Part shown: in pieces, positions 26,621 through 34,720 of the stretch | Position numbering within the stretch: position 1 is the first letter of the stretch | Layout: every line of letters begins with the position of its first letter | Assembly (NCBI RefSeq): GCF_025150745.1 | Contig: NZ_CP102282.1 | Coordinates: forward strand, 1,065,501 to 1,129,500 | DNA from: Eubacterium ventriosum | GTDB taxonomy: Bacteria > Bacillota > Clostridia > Lachnospirales > Lachnospiraceae | Reading direction: 5' to 3' | DNA: 64,000 nucleotides | Made by a program: the position numbers and the translations under genes | Notes under the pieces: generated by a model | What the model was told of the DNA's origin: nothing | The model's database searches: none | What the model saw: only the letters and a program-made list of their open reading frames with translations

Positions 26621-28306
26621 ATGAGTGGAATATTAATGATGGTTATAGCCATAGTAGTTCTTGGCGGTGCTTATCTGTTATATGGTCGTTATCTTCAGAA
26701 CAAATGGGGTATCGATCCAAACGCTAAGACACCAGCTTATGAGATGGAAGATGGAGTTGACTATGTACCTGCAGACACAAACGTTGTTTTTGGACATCAG
26801 TTTGCATCAATCGCAGGAGCCGGTCCTATTAACGGACCTATCCAGGCAGCTATTTTTGGATGGTTACCTGTTTTGCTTTGGGTTTTAATTGGTGGTGTTT
26901 TCTTCGGAGCAGTTCAGGATTTTGCTTCAATGTATGCATCAGTTAAAAACAAAGGTAGAACAATAGGTTTTATTATTGAAGAGTACATTGGTAGAGTTGG
27001 TAAGAAATTATTCTTAGCTTTCTGTTGGTTATTCTGTATTCTTGTAATCGCAGCTTTCGCTGATGTAGTAGCAGGAACATTTAACGGATTTAACATTGAA
27101 ACAGGTGCAAAAGTTGCAGCTAACGGCTCAGTTGCCATGACATCAATTATCTTTATTGTTGAAGCTGTAGCACTTGGTATGTTATTAAAATATGGTAAAT
27201 TAAACAAATGGGTTAACACAGCAATTGCAATTGCACTTCTTATTTTCGCAGTAGTAGTTGGTCTTAAGTGCCCGGTTTATTTATCAAGAGAAGTATGGCA
27301 CATCATTATTTTTGCTTACGTATTAGTAGCATGTGTTGCGCCGGTTTGGGCATTACTTCAGCCAAGAGATTACCTTAACAGTTACTTACTTATATTTATG
27401 ATTGTTGGTGCAATTATTGGTGTATTCGTTGCTAATCCATCATGTAACCTTGCAGCATTTAATGGTTTCAATGTTGATGGACAGTACTTATTCCCAATCT
27501 TGTTTGTAACAATTGCATGTGGTGCCGTTTCAGGTTTCCATTCACTTGTTTCATCAGGTACAGCATCAAAGCAGATTAAAAATGAAAAAAATATGCTTCC
27601 TGTTTCATTCGGTGCAATGTTAATGGAAAGTATGCTTGCAGTTATCGCACTTATCGCAGTTGCATCATTTGCAACAGGTGAAGCAGCAAAGCAGGGACTT
27701 GTTACACAGCCTCAGATTTTTGCAGGAGCTATTGCAAACTTCTTATCAGTAGCAGGTTTGCCTCATCAGTTGGTATTTACATTAATTAACCTTGCTGTTT
27801 CAGCATTTGCTTTAACATCACTTGACTCTGTAGCCAGAGTAGGAAGACTTTCATTCCAGGAATTCTTCATTGATGATGATACAGATATGGACAACTTAAA
27901 CCCATTCATGAAAGTAGTAACAAACAAATATTTTGCAACAATCTTAACATTAGTACTTTCATACTTACTTGCAAAAGTTGGTTATGCAGAAATCTGGCCA
28001 TTATTTGGTTCAGCTAACCAGTTATTATCAGTATTAGCATTAGTTGCATGTGCTGTATTCTTAAAGAAAACAAAACGTCAGGGCGCTATGCTTTGGATTC
28101 CAATGTTCTTTATGATGGCAGTAACATTTACAGCACTTGGAATGACAATCTACAGATTAGGTGGTCAGTTATTTACAACAGGATTAACATTTGGTATGAC
28201 ATTACAGTTAATCTTTGCAGTATTGTTATTATGCCTTGGTGTAATTGTAGCAATCCAGGGTGTGAGAAAGCTTTTTGAAAAAACAAACAAAGCAGTAGAA
28301 GCTTAA
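26621..28306 (+). CDS. cstA: CstA family transporter
   Basis: A 561-residue membrane protein with about 15 helices, the short form of CstA found in Clostridia (E. coli CstA is about 700). Visible family motifs: YLLYGRYLQNKWGID near 20, TNVVFGHQFASIAGAGPINGPI near 53-74, GAVSGFHSLVSSGTASKQI near 305-325, and LTSLDSVARVGRLSFQEFF near 395. CstA-type proteins import pyruvate or peptides. Control by a T-box suggests that here the cargo supplies an amino acid, possibly isoleucine or peptides containing it. It has its own terminator and stands alone. Confidence 0.9.
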   Translation: MSGILMMVIAIVVLGGAYLLYGRYLQNKWGIDPNAKTPAYEMEDGVDYVPADTNVVFGHQFASIAGAGPINGPIQAAIFGWLPVLLWVLIGGVFFGAVQDFASMYASVKNKGRTIGFIIEEYIGRVGKKLFLAFCWLFCILVIAAFADVVAGTFNGFNIETGAKVAANGSVAMTSIIFIVEAVALGMLLKYGKLNKWVNTAIAIALLIFAVVVGLKCPVYLSREVWHIIIFAYVLVACVAPVWALLQPRDYLNSYLLIFMIVGAIIGVFVANPSCNLAAFNGFNVDGQYLFPILFVTIACGAVSGFHSLVSSGTASKQIKNEKNMLPVSFGAMLMESMLAVIALIAVASFATGEAAKQGLVTQPQIFAGAIANFLSVAGLPHQLVFTLINLAVSAFALTSLDSVARVGRLSFQEFFIDDDTDMDNLNPFMKVVTNKYFATILTLVLSYLLAKVGYAEIWPLFGSANQLLSVLALVACAVFLKKTKRQGAMLWIPMFFMMAVTFTALGMTIYRLGGQLFTTGLTFGMTLQLIFAVLLLCLGVIVAIQGVRKLFEKTNKAVEA

Positions 28307-28360
28307 AAATAAATATAAATGAATTAGTTATAAAAGTGGACTGAGTAAGTCTTCTAAAAA

Positions 28361-28408
28361 GAAGCTGTTGCTTTAACGATTAAAATCGTTGGCACAGCTT
28401 CTTTTTTT
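28361..28408 (+). terminator. intrinsic terminator after cstA
   Basis: GAAGCTGT (28361-28368) with ACAGCTTC (28394-28401), an inner AACGATT / AATCGTT stem, then seven T. Confidence 0.9.
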
Positions 28409-28600
28409 GAAAAAATTTTTATGTATGTAAGTATTAAAGAGAATTTTAATTTTGCAGATTTTTCTTTTTTTTCGACGAAAAATTACCAAAAAATCCAAAA
28501 AACATACCAAAAATGCCAAAAGTATAGTATAGGAATTGAAATTATGTTACCATATGCGCGTGTAATTACATAGACAAAAATTGTGTAAGGAGGATAAGTA

Positions 28601-29662
28601 ATGTTCTGTTTTAAAACAAAAAAAGCTTTAGCTTTATGTTTATGTGCCATTACTTTAAGTACATGTTTCACAGGATGTAAAGCTAATAAAAGCGAGCAGA
28701 AAACAACAACTAACAATACTTCCGAGAAATTTACTGTATCCGGAGACAATTTGTCTCTGGATACAACTATAGAGAAAGTACCAGACAGTATTGATGAAGT
28801 AGTTGTAAAGCCATATAAAATCAATGTTGAAAAAACAAAAGATATATTTTTAGATAAAGCTGAAAAAGTATCATATGATGTTCCTGACAATACTAAAGAG
28901 TATTATCAGGATAAAGAGGGAAACCAGATAAGGATTGATAATAAAGAAGGTTTGTACTTTACAACTGAGTTTTATTGGAATTTGATGAACTGTGTCAGAT
29001 TAGATCCAAGGGATGAAAAATACAATGGAGACAAATTCTTAAAGGATACGGATTTAGATTTTATGTCAAGAGAGGAAGCATTAAATGTGTTATTGGATAA
29101 ATTAGAGCTATTAGGAATCCAATTAGGTGACATTGAGTTTAGTTGCTATGGTTTGGAACATAATACATTGGAAGAAGAAGAATATGCTGAAGACGTAGAG
29201 GGGCAAGAGGACAAATCTGTATATAAAGATAAATGGACAAAGGACGATGACTGCTATTATTTTGTAATTCGTCAGAAGAAGAATGGAATTGTAGAATATC
29301 ATAAGTATGGTGGAATAATGAAAAATTATGAAGATTGCAATAGTTCCATTCAGGCTGTTGTATCTAAAAGAGGGCTTGAATCATTAGATATGGAGTGTGC
29401 TTTAAAAATCGAGAATACGGGGAAAAAGGTAAAGATTATTCAACCACAAGCTGTTCTTGATATAGTTTCAAATAAATATGGAAAAATAATTGGAACAGAG
29501 AAATACACCATTAATTCCTTTAATCTGTGTTATATGTCAGATTTGTTTAATGATAATAAAGTTACACCTATCTATCAGTGCCATATGCTTGAAGAAAGCG
29601 ATGAGGGTACAAGAGTTGAACAGTTACTTATTAATGCAGAAACAGGCGAGGAAGTGCAATGA
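28601..29662 (+). CDS. lipoprotein of an ABC operon, function unknown
   Basis: A 353-residue secreted lipoprotein. The signal peptide (KALALCLCAITLSTC) ends in the lipobox TCFTGC, giving Cys26 as the lipidated residue. A Thr/Asn-rich linker follows, then a mostly acidic globular domain with no motif I recognise. It ends in a segment (IYQCHMLEESDEGTRVEQLLINAETGEEV) like the PepSY-type repeats of extracellular regulatory lipoproteins. The stop overlaps the next start as ATGA, so it is translationally coupled to two permeases and an ATPase. The AAGGAGG ribosome site is strong. Confidence 0.7.
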   Translation: MFCFKTKKALALCLCAITLSTCFTGCKANKSEQKTTTNNTSEKFTVSGDNLSLDTTIEKVPDSIDEVVVKPYKINVEKTKDIFLDKAEKVSYDVPDNTKEYYQDKEGNQIRIDNKEGLYFTTEFYWNLMNCVRLDPRDEKYNGDKFLKDTDLDFMSREEALNVLLDKLELLGIQLGDIEFSCYGLEHNTLEEEEYAEDVEGQEDKSVYKDKWTKDDDCYYFVIRQKKNGIVEYHKYGGIMKNYEDCNSSIQAVVSKRGLESLDMECALKIENTGKKVKIIQPQAVLDIVSNKYGKIIGTEKYTINSFNLCYMSDLFNDNKVTPIYQCHMLEESDEGTRVEQLLINAETGEEVQ

Positions 29663-30483
29663 GAGTAATGTTAAATTATTTAAAAATGGATATGTATAGG
29701 GCTTTCGTGAATAGCAAATTCATATTTACGGTAATAGTAATAGCATTCTTACCATTCTTGGCATGTGCAGAAAAGCAGGGATATTCATTTGTAAATGTAT
29801 TTTCCTCCAATTCAATATTTGAATATTTTAATGAAGTAACCTTTTGGAGTCAAATAGGAATATTAATTTTTATAATTATTTCTTTCGTATATGCAGACTG
29901 TATTTGTGATGATTTGTCACAGGGAAATTATATATATAGCATAACAAGAGGAAATATAAATGGATATGTAATGTCTAAGATAATATGTGTCTTTATTAAC
30001 AGCATAGTTACGTTTATTACAGGAATGTTATTGTTTGCAGGAGTGTCCTATGTATTGTTTGGATTTCAATGGGAAGTTGCAGGAGGAGAAATTAACAATC
30101 AATATATTTATTCATATATGACAGATAGAACTTTTAGTGGAATGTTAGAAAATAAAAATTATTTAATATTTTTTCTGTGCAGCGTGGGAACTAAAAGTAT
30201 ATTATACGGAATTACATCGTTAAGCTCTCTGTTAATGTCATTATATATAAAGAATAAACTACTTATTATGTGCGTTCCGGTTCTGCTAATTACAGTAGGT
30301 AGTTATAGTTTGGAGTATATTTTACCCAATTATAGCGGATACAAATATGTATATTCAGTTGATTTTTTTAATATGAAGGATACATCAGAAGCAATAATAA
30401 TGTTAGGTTTAATTACAATTGTTATAGTTGGAATTATAACAATGCTGATTATAAGAAGAATGAGGAGGATTGTTGTTGGATAA
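29659..30483 (+). CDS. ABC transporter membrane subunit (ABC-2-like)
   Basis: A 274-residue protein with six predicted helices (near 15-35, 60-80, 105-130, 165-185, 205-225, 245-268). It resembles ABC-2-type permeases encoded next to lantibiotic-immunity-like ATPases, but sequence similarity is loose. It overlaps the lipoprotein gene by 4 bp and the following permease gene by a few bp, so all four genes form one operon. It probably pairs with the second permease to form a heterodimeric membrane part. Confidence 0.7.
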   Translation: MRVMLNYLKMDMYRAFVNSKFIFTVIVIAFLPFLACAEKQGYSFVNVFSSNSIFEYFNEVTFWSQIGILIFIIISFVYADCICDDLSQGNYIYSITRGNINGYVMSKIICVFINSIVTFITGMLLFAGVSYVLFGFQWEVAGGEINNQYIYSYMTDRTFSGMLENKNYLIFFLCSVGTKSILYGITSLSSLLMSLYIKNKLLIMCVPVLLITVGSYSLEYILPNYSGYKYVYSVDFFNMKDTSEAIIMLGLITIVIVGIITMLIIRRMRRIVVG

Positions 30484-31348
30484 TTTTTTAAAATATATTA
30501 GATACAATATTTATTCTATTCAGTATAAAGTATTTTCCACAAGAACCATTACCACAATTGTTTTAATGTTATTATGCAATATTGTCTTTTCTGTGCCAAT
30601 TCTAAATTTCGCATCAGATACAGGATATAAGGTTAATGTTATGACTTTGCCATTCTTTTTGTGTAATCTTAGTTATATGTGTGCATTTGTTCCCATAGCA
30701 ATTTACTATTTTTCACAGGTACCATTCCTGAATTATTCAGAGATGTATTGTGTAATACGTGAAGGAAAGACTAAATGGGCGTTAAAGCATATTCTGCATA
30801 TTGTTTTTATGTCATATATATTTATGTTTTTATTGGAAGTAACAAGTATTATTCCTTATATTTTCAGAGGAGATTTTTCTAATGAATGGGGAGAGGTAAT
30901 TACTACTTTGTCAATTACGAATAGATGGATGGATTATGGAACTTCTGAAATTCTGTATACGATTTTGGAACATTATTCACCGTATAAGTCTATGGCGATA
31001 ATTTTTTTATTTGTAGGATTAGTTATTTGTTTCTTAGGAGTATTTATGTTTTCAATGAGTCTGTTATTTACAAGACTTATAGCAATGTGTTCCGGTATGA
31101 TTTTTGAAGTTTTAATGATTACAGCATTTAATATGAGAACAATTGACAATTATTTAATATATCTTTCACCATTTTCATGGACAGACTTAAGTATTTTTGG
31201 AAGAAAATATGATGGAATGGAATATTTTAACGGAACACCTACAATGGGATGGTGTGTTGGAATTTTACTTCTATTAATAGTTGTTTTGACAATAATATCA
31301 ATTGTCAGGGTTGATCATATGAACTTTAATTTTACAAGTGAAGAATAA
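30476..31348 (+). CDS. ABC transporter membrane subunit, second permease
   Basis: About 290 residues with six predicted helices and a longer extracellular segment near 125-165. The start is one of three consecutive TTG codons (30470, 30473, 30476). GAGGAGG at 30462-30468 has the best spacing, 7 nt, to the last one. No ATG is available nearby. The gene overlaps its upstream neighbour, and its stop TAA overlaps the next ATG (TAATG), so translation is coupled throughout. It has no recognisable motif beyond its hydrophobic pattern. Confidence 0.68.
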   Translation: MDNFLKYIRYNIYSIQYKVFSTRTITTIVLMLLCNIVFSVPILNFASDTGYKVNVMTLPFFLCNLSYMCAFVPIAIYYFSQVPFLNYSEMYCVIREGKTKWALKHILHIVFMSYIFMFLLEVTSIIPYIFRGDFSNEWGEVITTLSITNRWMDYGTSEILYTILEHYSPYKSMAIIFLFVGLVICFLGVFMFSMSLLFTRLIAMCSGMIFEVLMITAFNMRTIDNYLIYLSPFSWTDLSIFGRKYDGMEYFNGTPTMGWCVGILLLLIVVLTIISIVRVDHMNFNFTSEE

Positions 31349-32010
31349 TGGAAGGAATATGTAGTATGAATGATATAGTTATTAACGTAAAAGATGCGAC
31401 AAAGAAATTTGAAAAATATACAGTACTTAATAATGTGAATCTTCAATGTTACAAAGGTGAAATATGTGGAATTGTAGGAAGAAACGGTTCAGGCAAAACG
31501 GTACTGTTTAAAAGCATATGTGGATTGGTGAAATTAAATAGCGGAGAGATTACTGTTAACGGAGATGTTATCGGAAAAGATGTAAGCATTATAAAAAATG
31601 CAGGGGTTATTATAGAAGAACCGGGTCTTTTAAGATATAAGAGCGGAATGAAAAATCTTGAGTATCTTTATATGATAAACAATAAGTTAGACAGGAAGTA
31701 TTTAATGACAGTAATGGAAAAAGTCGGATTAGATCCAAAATCAAGAAAAAAAGTAGGAAAGTACTCAATGGGAATGAGACAGCGTCTGGCAATAGGGCAG
31801 GCAATAATGGAAAATCCGGAAATACTTATTCTTGATGAACCAATGAATGGTTTGGATAATCATGGAGTGGAAGACATGAGAAAAATATTCCTGGAGTTGA
31901 AGAACATGGGAAAAACTATTTTGTTAGCCAGTCATAATAGGGAAGATATTGACGTGCTTTGTGATAAGGTTTATGAAATGGATAGAGGAGAATTAAAACA
32001 AATACGTTAG
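31348..32010 (+). CDS. ABC transporter ATPase
   Basis: A 220-residue ABC ATPase. Walker A is GRNGSGKTV near residue 44. The signature is YSMGMRQRLAIGQA near 133, a variant (SMGMR) common in ABC-2 and bacitracin/lantibiotic-type exporters. Walker B is ILILDEPMNGLD near 154, and the H-loop is LLASHN near 186. The start may be the ATG at 31348, overlapping the previous stop, or the ATG at 31366 behind GGAAGG. It energises the two permeases upstream. Export, lipid-related function or antimicrobial defence are possible; nothing fixes the substrate. Confidence 0.9.
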   Translation: MEGICSMNDIVINVKDATKKFEKYTVLNNVNLQCYKGEICGIVGRNGSGKTVLFKSICGLVKLNSGEITVNGDVIGKDVSIIKNAGVIIEEPGLLRYKSGMKNLEYLYMINNKLDRKYLMTVMEKVGLDPKSRKKVGKYSMGMRQRLAIGQAIMENPEILILDEPMNGLDNHGVEDMRKIFLELKNMGKTILLASHNREDIDVLCDKVYEMDRGELKQIR

Positions 32011-32102
32011 TATAAGAAAGATGAAAAAGTAAGATACTTCTATTAATATGGTTTGAATTAATGTATGAAAACAACAAAATAAATAATTTACGTAATTTAT
32101 AC

Positions 32103-32131
32103 TTGACAGATAGGAATTATAGGAATATAAT
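32103..32131 (+). promoter_or_regulatory. perfect consensus sigma-A promoter of the sulfur locus leader
   Basis: TTGACA (32103-32108), a 17-bp spacer and TATAAT (32126-32131). It directs a transcript of about 590 nt of leader before the first large gene at 32731. Confidence 0.9.
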
Positions 32132-32210
32132 CCTACATATCAGGTATGAAATATATGAATTTTCTGAAAATTAATACAGAGAACATACCATTTAATTTAG
32201 GAGGAAAACT

Positions 32211-32306
32211 ATGAGTACAATAAGAGTATTTGTTAGAAATATTCATATGTGTTGTATGATGTGTTGTTGCGAAAGATATTACATCATACCTTGTTTGTGC
32301 GCGTAG
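32211..32306 (+). CDS. cysteine-rich leader peptide (31 aa)
   Basis: A short frame behind a perfect AGGAGG (32199-32204, 6-nt spacing) and downstream of a consensus promoter. The middle reads HMCCMMCCCER and the end PCLCA: seven Cys in 31 codons, five of them within codons 14-20. GTATGATGT (32254-32262), inside the Cys codons, pairs with ACATCATAC (32281-32289). The overlapping AGATATTAC (32274-32282) pairs instead with GTAATATCT (32337-32345), just before an intrinsic terminator. Such alternatives are what a ribosome stalled at Cys codons would choose between. It is probably a regulatory leader rather than a functional protein; a metal-binding peptide is the alternative. Confidence 0.7.
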   Translation: MSTIRVFVRNIHMCCMMCCCERYYIIPCLCA

Positions 32307-32346
32307 AACCTGTAAGGCTTAGGCAAATTAATATGAGTAATATCTT

Positions 32347-32378
32347 GGGAAGCAAAAACAACTGCTTCCCATTTTTTT
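32347..32378 (+). terminator. intrinsic terminator (putative attenuator) after the Cys leader
   Basis: GGGAAGCA (32347-32354) with TGCTTCCC (32363-32370), an 8-nt loop, then A and seven T. It lies 40 bp after the leader peptide stop and about 350 bp before the first large gene. Confidence 0.88.
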
Positions 32379-32386
32379 GTAGCAAA

Positions 32387-32552
32387 AGCCAGACAAGAGG
32401 TATTGTGTTTACACGAAATATCATCTGACGGGTGCAAGAACATCGAAAAGCTATGCATTGAGATGTCTGCTGGCTGTAATCGAGAAGTCAGTCTACTGGA
32501 CTAGCAATATCCTACTAATGAGATAGGATATTTAGAAGCATAAAAGTTATGC
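32387..32552 (+). other. structured 5' leader region after the attenuator
   Basis: Several helices follow the terminator: AGCCAG (32387-32392) with CTGGCT (32470-32475), inside it ACATC (32440-32444) with GATGT (32462-32466); then AATATCCTA (32506-32514) with TAGGATATT (32524-32532); then GCATAA (32538-32543) with TTATGC (32547-32552). It does not match a riboswitch class I can recall. It may be a further regulatory RNA. Confidence 0.5.
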
Positions 32553-32577
32553 CATATAGGTTTAAGAAGGAGATTAA

Positions 32578-32640
32578 ATGATTACTAACAAACTTCAAAA
32601 TAAATACTTTAACAGCATACGATGTTGGAAATTCTCATAA
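32578..32640 (+). CDS. possible 20-codon leader peptide
   Basis: ATG at 32578 with AAGGAG (32567-32572, 5-nt spacing) and a stop at 32638-32640. The end reads NSIRCWKFS. It has a good translation start and sits in the 5' leader of the sulfur locus, so it may be a second leader peptide. No family is recognised, and the frame may be fortuitous. Confidence 0.4.
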   Translation: MITNKLQNKYFNSIRCWKFS

Positions 32641-32730
32641 ATACAATAAAAAGTGATAGTGTAAAAATTAAGACTAAAGGGATTTTGAATAGATACTTAT
32701 AAAAAACAGATACAAAAGGAGAACAAGAAT

Positions 32731-34605
32731 ATGAGACTAAAGAAATTAACAGTTGTGGCATTAACAGCTACATTAACAATAGGTTCTTTATTTACAGGAA
32801 CTACAGTAAAGGCACAGACTAATTCAAATCAGGTTGCAACTTATGCAGAGGATTCACAGACAACTTATCCTTGGTCTAAAACAGCACAGGCAACAACAGG
32901 AGATTACATAGCAGATTCATATGAAGGAGTTGAAAGCGGACATGTTTTTGAGAGTGTTACACAGGAAAGACTTTTAGACATCTTAAGTAGCAAGGGAAAT
33001 TACTACATTGTTTTTGCAGGACCTGAGCATAAAACAAGTAAGGCTACAATTGCAAAAATCAATGAAATTGCAAAGAAAGACGGAATAACAAAGATTTATC
33101 ATTTTGATCCTTACGTTGACGGATATCAGTTAGACATTACTGACGAAGATACAGAATTTAAAGGTTCAAGAGGAACTTCAATTAATGAATTATGGAAGAA
33201 AATTACAGAGTTACTTCCAAATGAAAATGTAATCAATGAATATAACGGAGACGACACATTACTTTTCAATTATGAAAATACAGATGCAGGAAACAAAATC
33301 AATGCATACTATGAATTAGAAGATGCAAATTATTACAATGAGGCACAGGCAACACAGGACATCGAAAAAGTATTTAGAAAAGGTCAGGAAAACGGACAGG
33401 TTGCTAAGGCAAGCGTAAGAACAGATTATGAATTCTTTAGTAGAGTTTATAATGGATCAGCTACATACATTAACTACAATAAAGGAGTTGCAAATGCAAA
33501 CAGAACTGGTAAGGCAGTAGAAATCTTTACAGAAAAAGATAAGGACAACTTCCCACTTCATCAGGTTAACTTCAATGAATTAATTGATTTATTAAATTCA
33601 AATGGTGATTATGTTATTTTCTTTGGTGCTTCATGGTGCCACAATACACAGGCAATTATCGGAAGCATTGCACAGAAAGCTAAACAGGCAGGCAAGAAGG
33701 TTTATGTTTATGATACAACAATTGGAAATCAGTTAACTTTCGGAACAGGAAATGACATTAATATAGTAACAGCAGGAAGTAGCGTGTTTAACTCAAGAAG
33801 TAGCGTAGATCCAACAACAGGAAATAACAACATTAGTTATGTATATGGTGAGTTGGTTAAATACTTAGGAAACTTTACAACAGAGAATAATTCAAATAAG
33901 AACAACAGTATTTCATATTATCCTAACGGTGATGTTACAGCAGAAGCAACAAGCGCAAAACCTTGGGAAGATGGAAGTAACAAGAGTGCCATCAGATTAC
34001 AGATGCCTTTCTTAATCCGGTATAACAGGAATGCAGCAAATCCGGTAACAAAGAATTGGTTACACAAGAACAAAGCAAACGATGGCACATACACAGAATA
34101 TATGTTAGAGCTTACTTGGGTTTTAGGAACAAAGGAGGCAAAAGAAGCAACTGATAGAACAGGCAATGCTAAACCGAAGGATGGTTTGTCATATGTCGAT
34201 TTTGCAAGCGAAGCAGTTCAGGCATTAAATACATTCTTTGGCATTAAAGAAACAACTAATATAAAACAGCCAACAACAACTAATAAGCCAAGTCAGGAAC
34301 AGAAGGTACCCGCAGTAACAGTAAAAGTTCCAGCTAAGGTAACAGCTAAAGCTTTAAAAAAATCAGCAAAGATTACTTGGAAAAAAGTTGCAGGAGCTAC
34401 AGGCTATGAAGTTTACAGAGCAAACAAAAAGAAGGGTAAGTACAAGAAGGTAAAAACACTTAAGGCTAAGGCAACTTCATTTACAAACAAGAAATTAAAA
34501 GCAAAGAAAACTTACTTCTTCAAAGTAAGAGCGTACATAACAAAGAATGGTAAGAAAACATATTCTTCATGGAGTGCAGTTAAGAAAGTAAGAGTAAAAA
34601 AATAG
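32731..34605 (+). CDS. secreted thioredoxin-like protein with C-terminal FN3-like domain
   Basis: A 624-residue protein with a signal peptide (LKKLTVVALTATLTIGSLF, cut near VKA-QT). Residues 65-170 resemble a thioredoxin fold (YYIVFAGPEHKTSKATI). Residues 270-390 hold a second one with the clear active-site loop YVIFFGASWCHNTQAI. The motif there is C-x-x-T, not C-x-x-C, so only one Cys is present. Residues 530-624 form an FN3-like, Lys-rich domain (KITWKKVAGATGYEVYRA). It has no LPXTG motif and probably binds the cell wall by charge. It is the first gene after the Cys-rich leader. It may react with thiols or disulfides, such as cystine, outside the cell; this is an inference. Confidence 0.75.
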   Translation: MRLKKLTVVALTATLTIGSLFTGTTVKAQTNSNQVATYAEDSQTTYPWSKTAQATTGDYIADSYEGVESGHVFESVTQERLLDILSSKGNYYIVFAGPEHKTSKATIAKINEIAKKDGITKIYHFDPYVDGYQLDITDEDTEFKGSRGTSINELWKKITELLPNENVINEYNGDDTLLFNYENTDAGNKINAYYELEDANYYNEAQATQDIEKVFRKGQENGQVAKASVRTDYEFFSRVYNGSATYINYNKGVANANRTGKAVEIFTEKDKDNFPLHQVNFNELIDLLNSNGDYVIFFGASWCHNTQAIIGSIAQKAKQAGKKVYVYDTTIGNQLTFGTGNDINIVTAGSSVFNSRSSVDPTTGNNNISYVYGELVKYLGNFTTENNSNKNNSISYYPNGDVTAEATSAKPWEDGSNKSAIRLQMPFLIRYNRNAANPVTKNWLHKNKANDGTYTEYMLELTWVLGTKEAKEATDRTGNAKPKDGLSYVDFASEAVQALNTFFGIKETTNIKQPTTTNKPSQEQKVPAVTVKVPAKVTAKALKKSAKITWKKVAGATGYEVYRANKKKGKYKKVKTLKAKATSFTNKKLKAKKTYFFKVRAYITKNGKKTYSSWSAVKKVRVKK

Positions 34606-34720
34606 AAATTAATAGAGTAGAGAATGAAAAATAAGCACGAAAAGAAAAAAACGTATACAAAAAGAAAGAGAAACAGGTGTAAAGGGTAAGTGGCACCTGT
34701 ACAATACAAGGAGAAAAAAG

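Noticed and set aside
32211-32306. Reading the Cys-rich mini-gene as a bacteriocin or metallothionein.
   Set aside because: There is no precursor cleavage motif or maturation enzyme, and the promoter-peptide-terminator layout ahead of sulfur genes fits a leader peptide better; not fully excluded.
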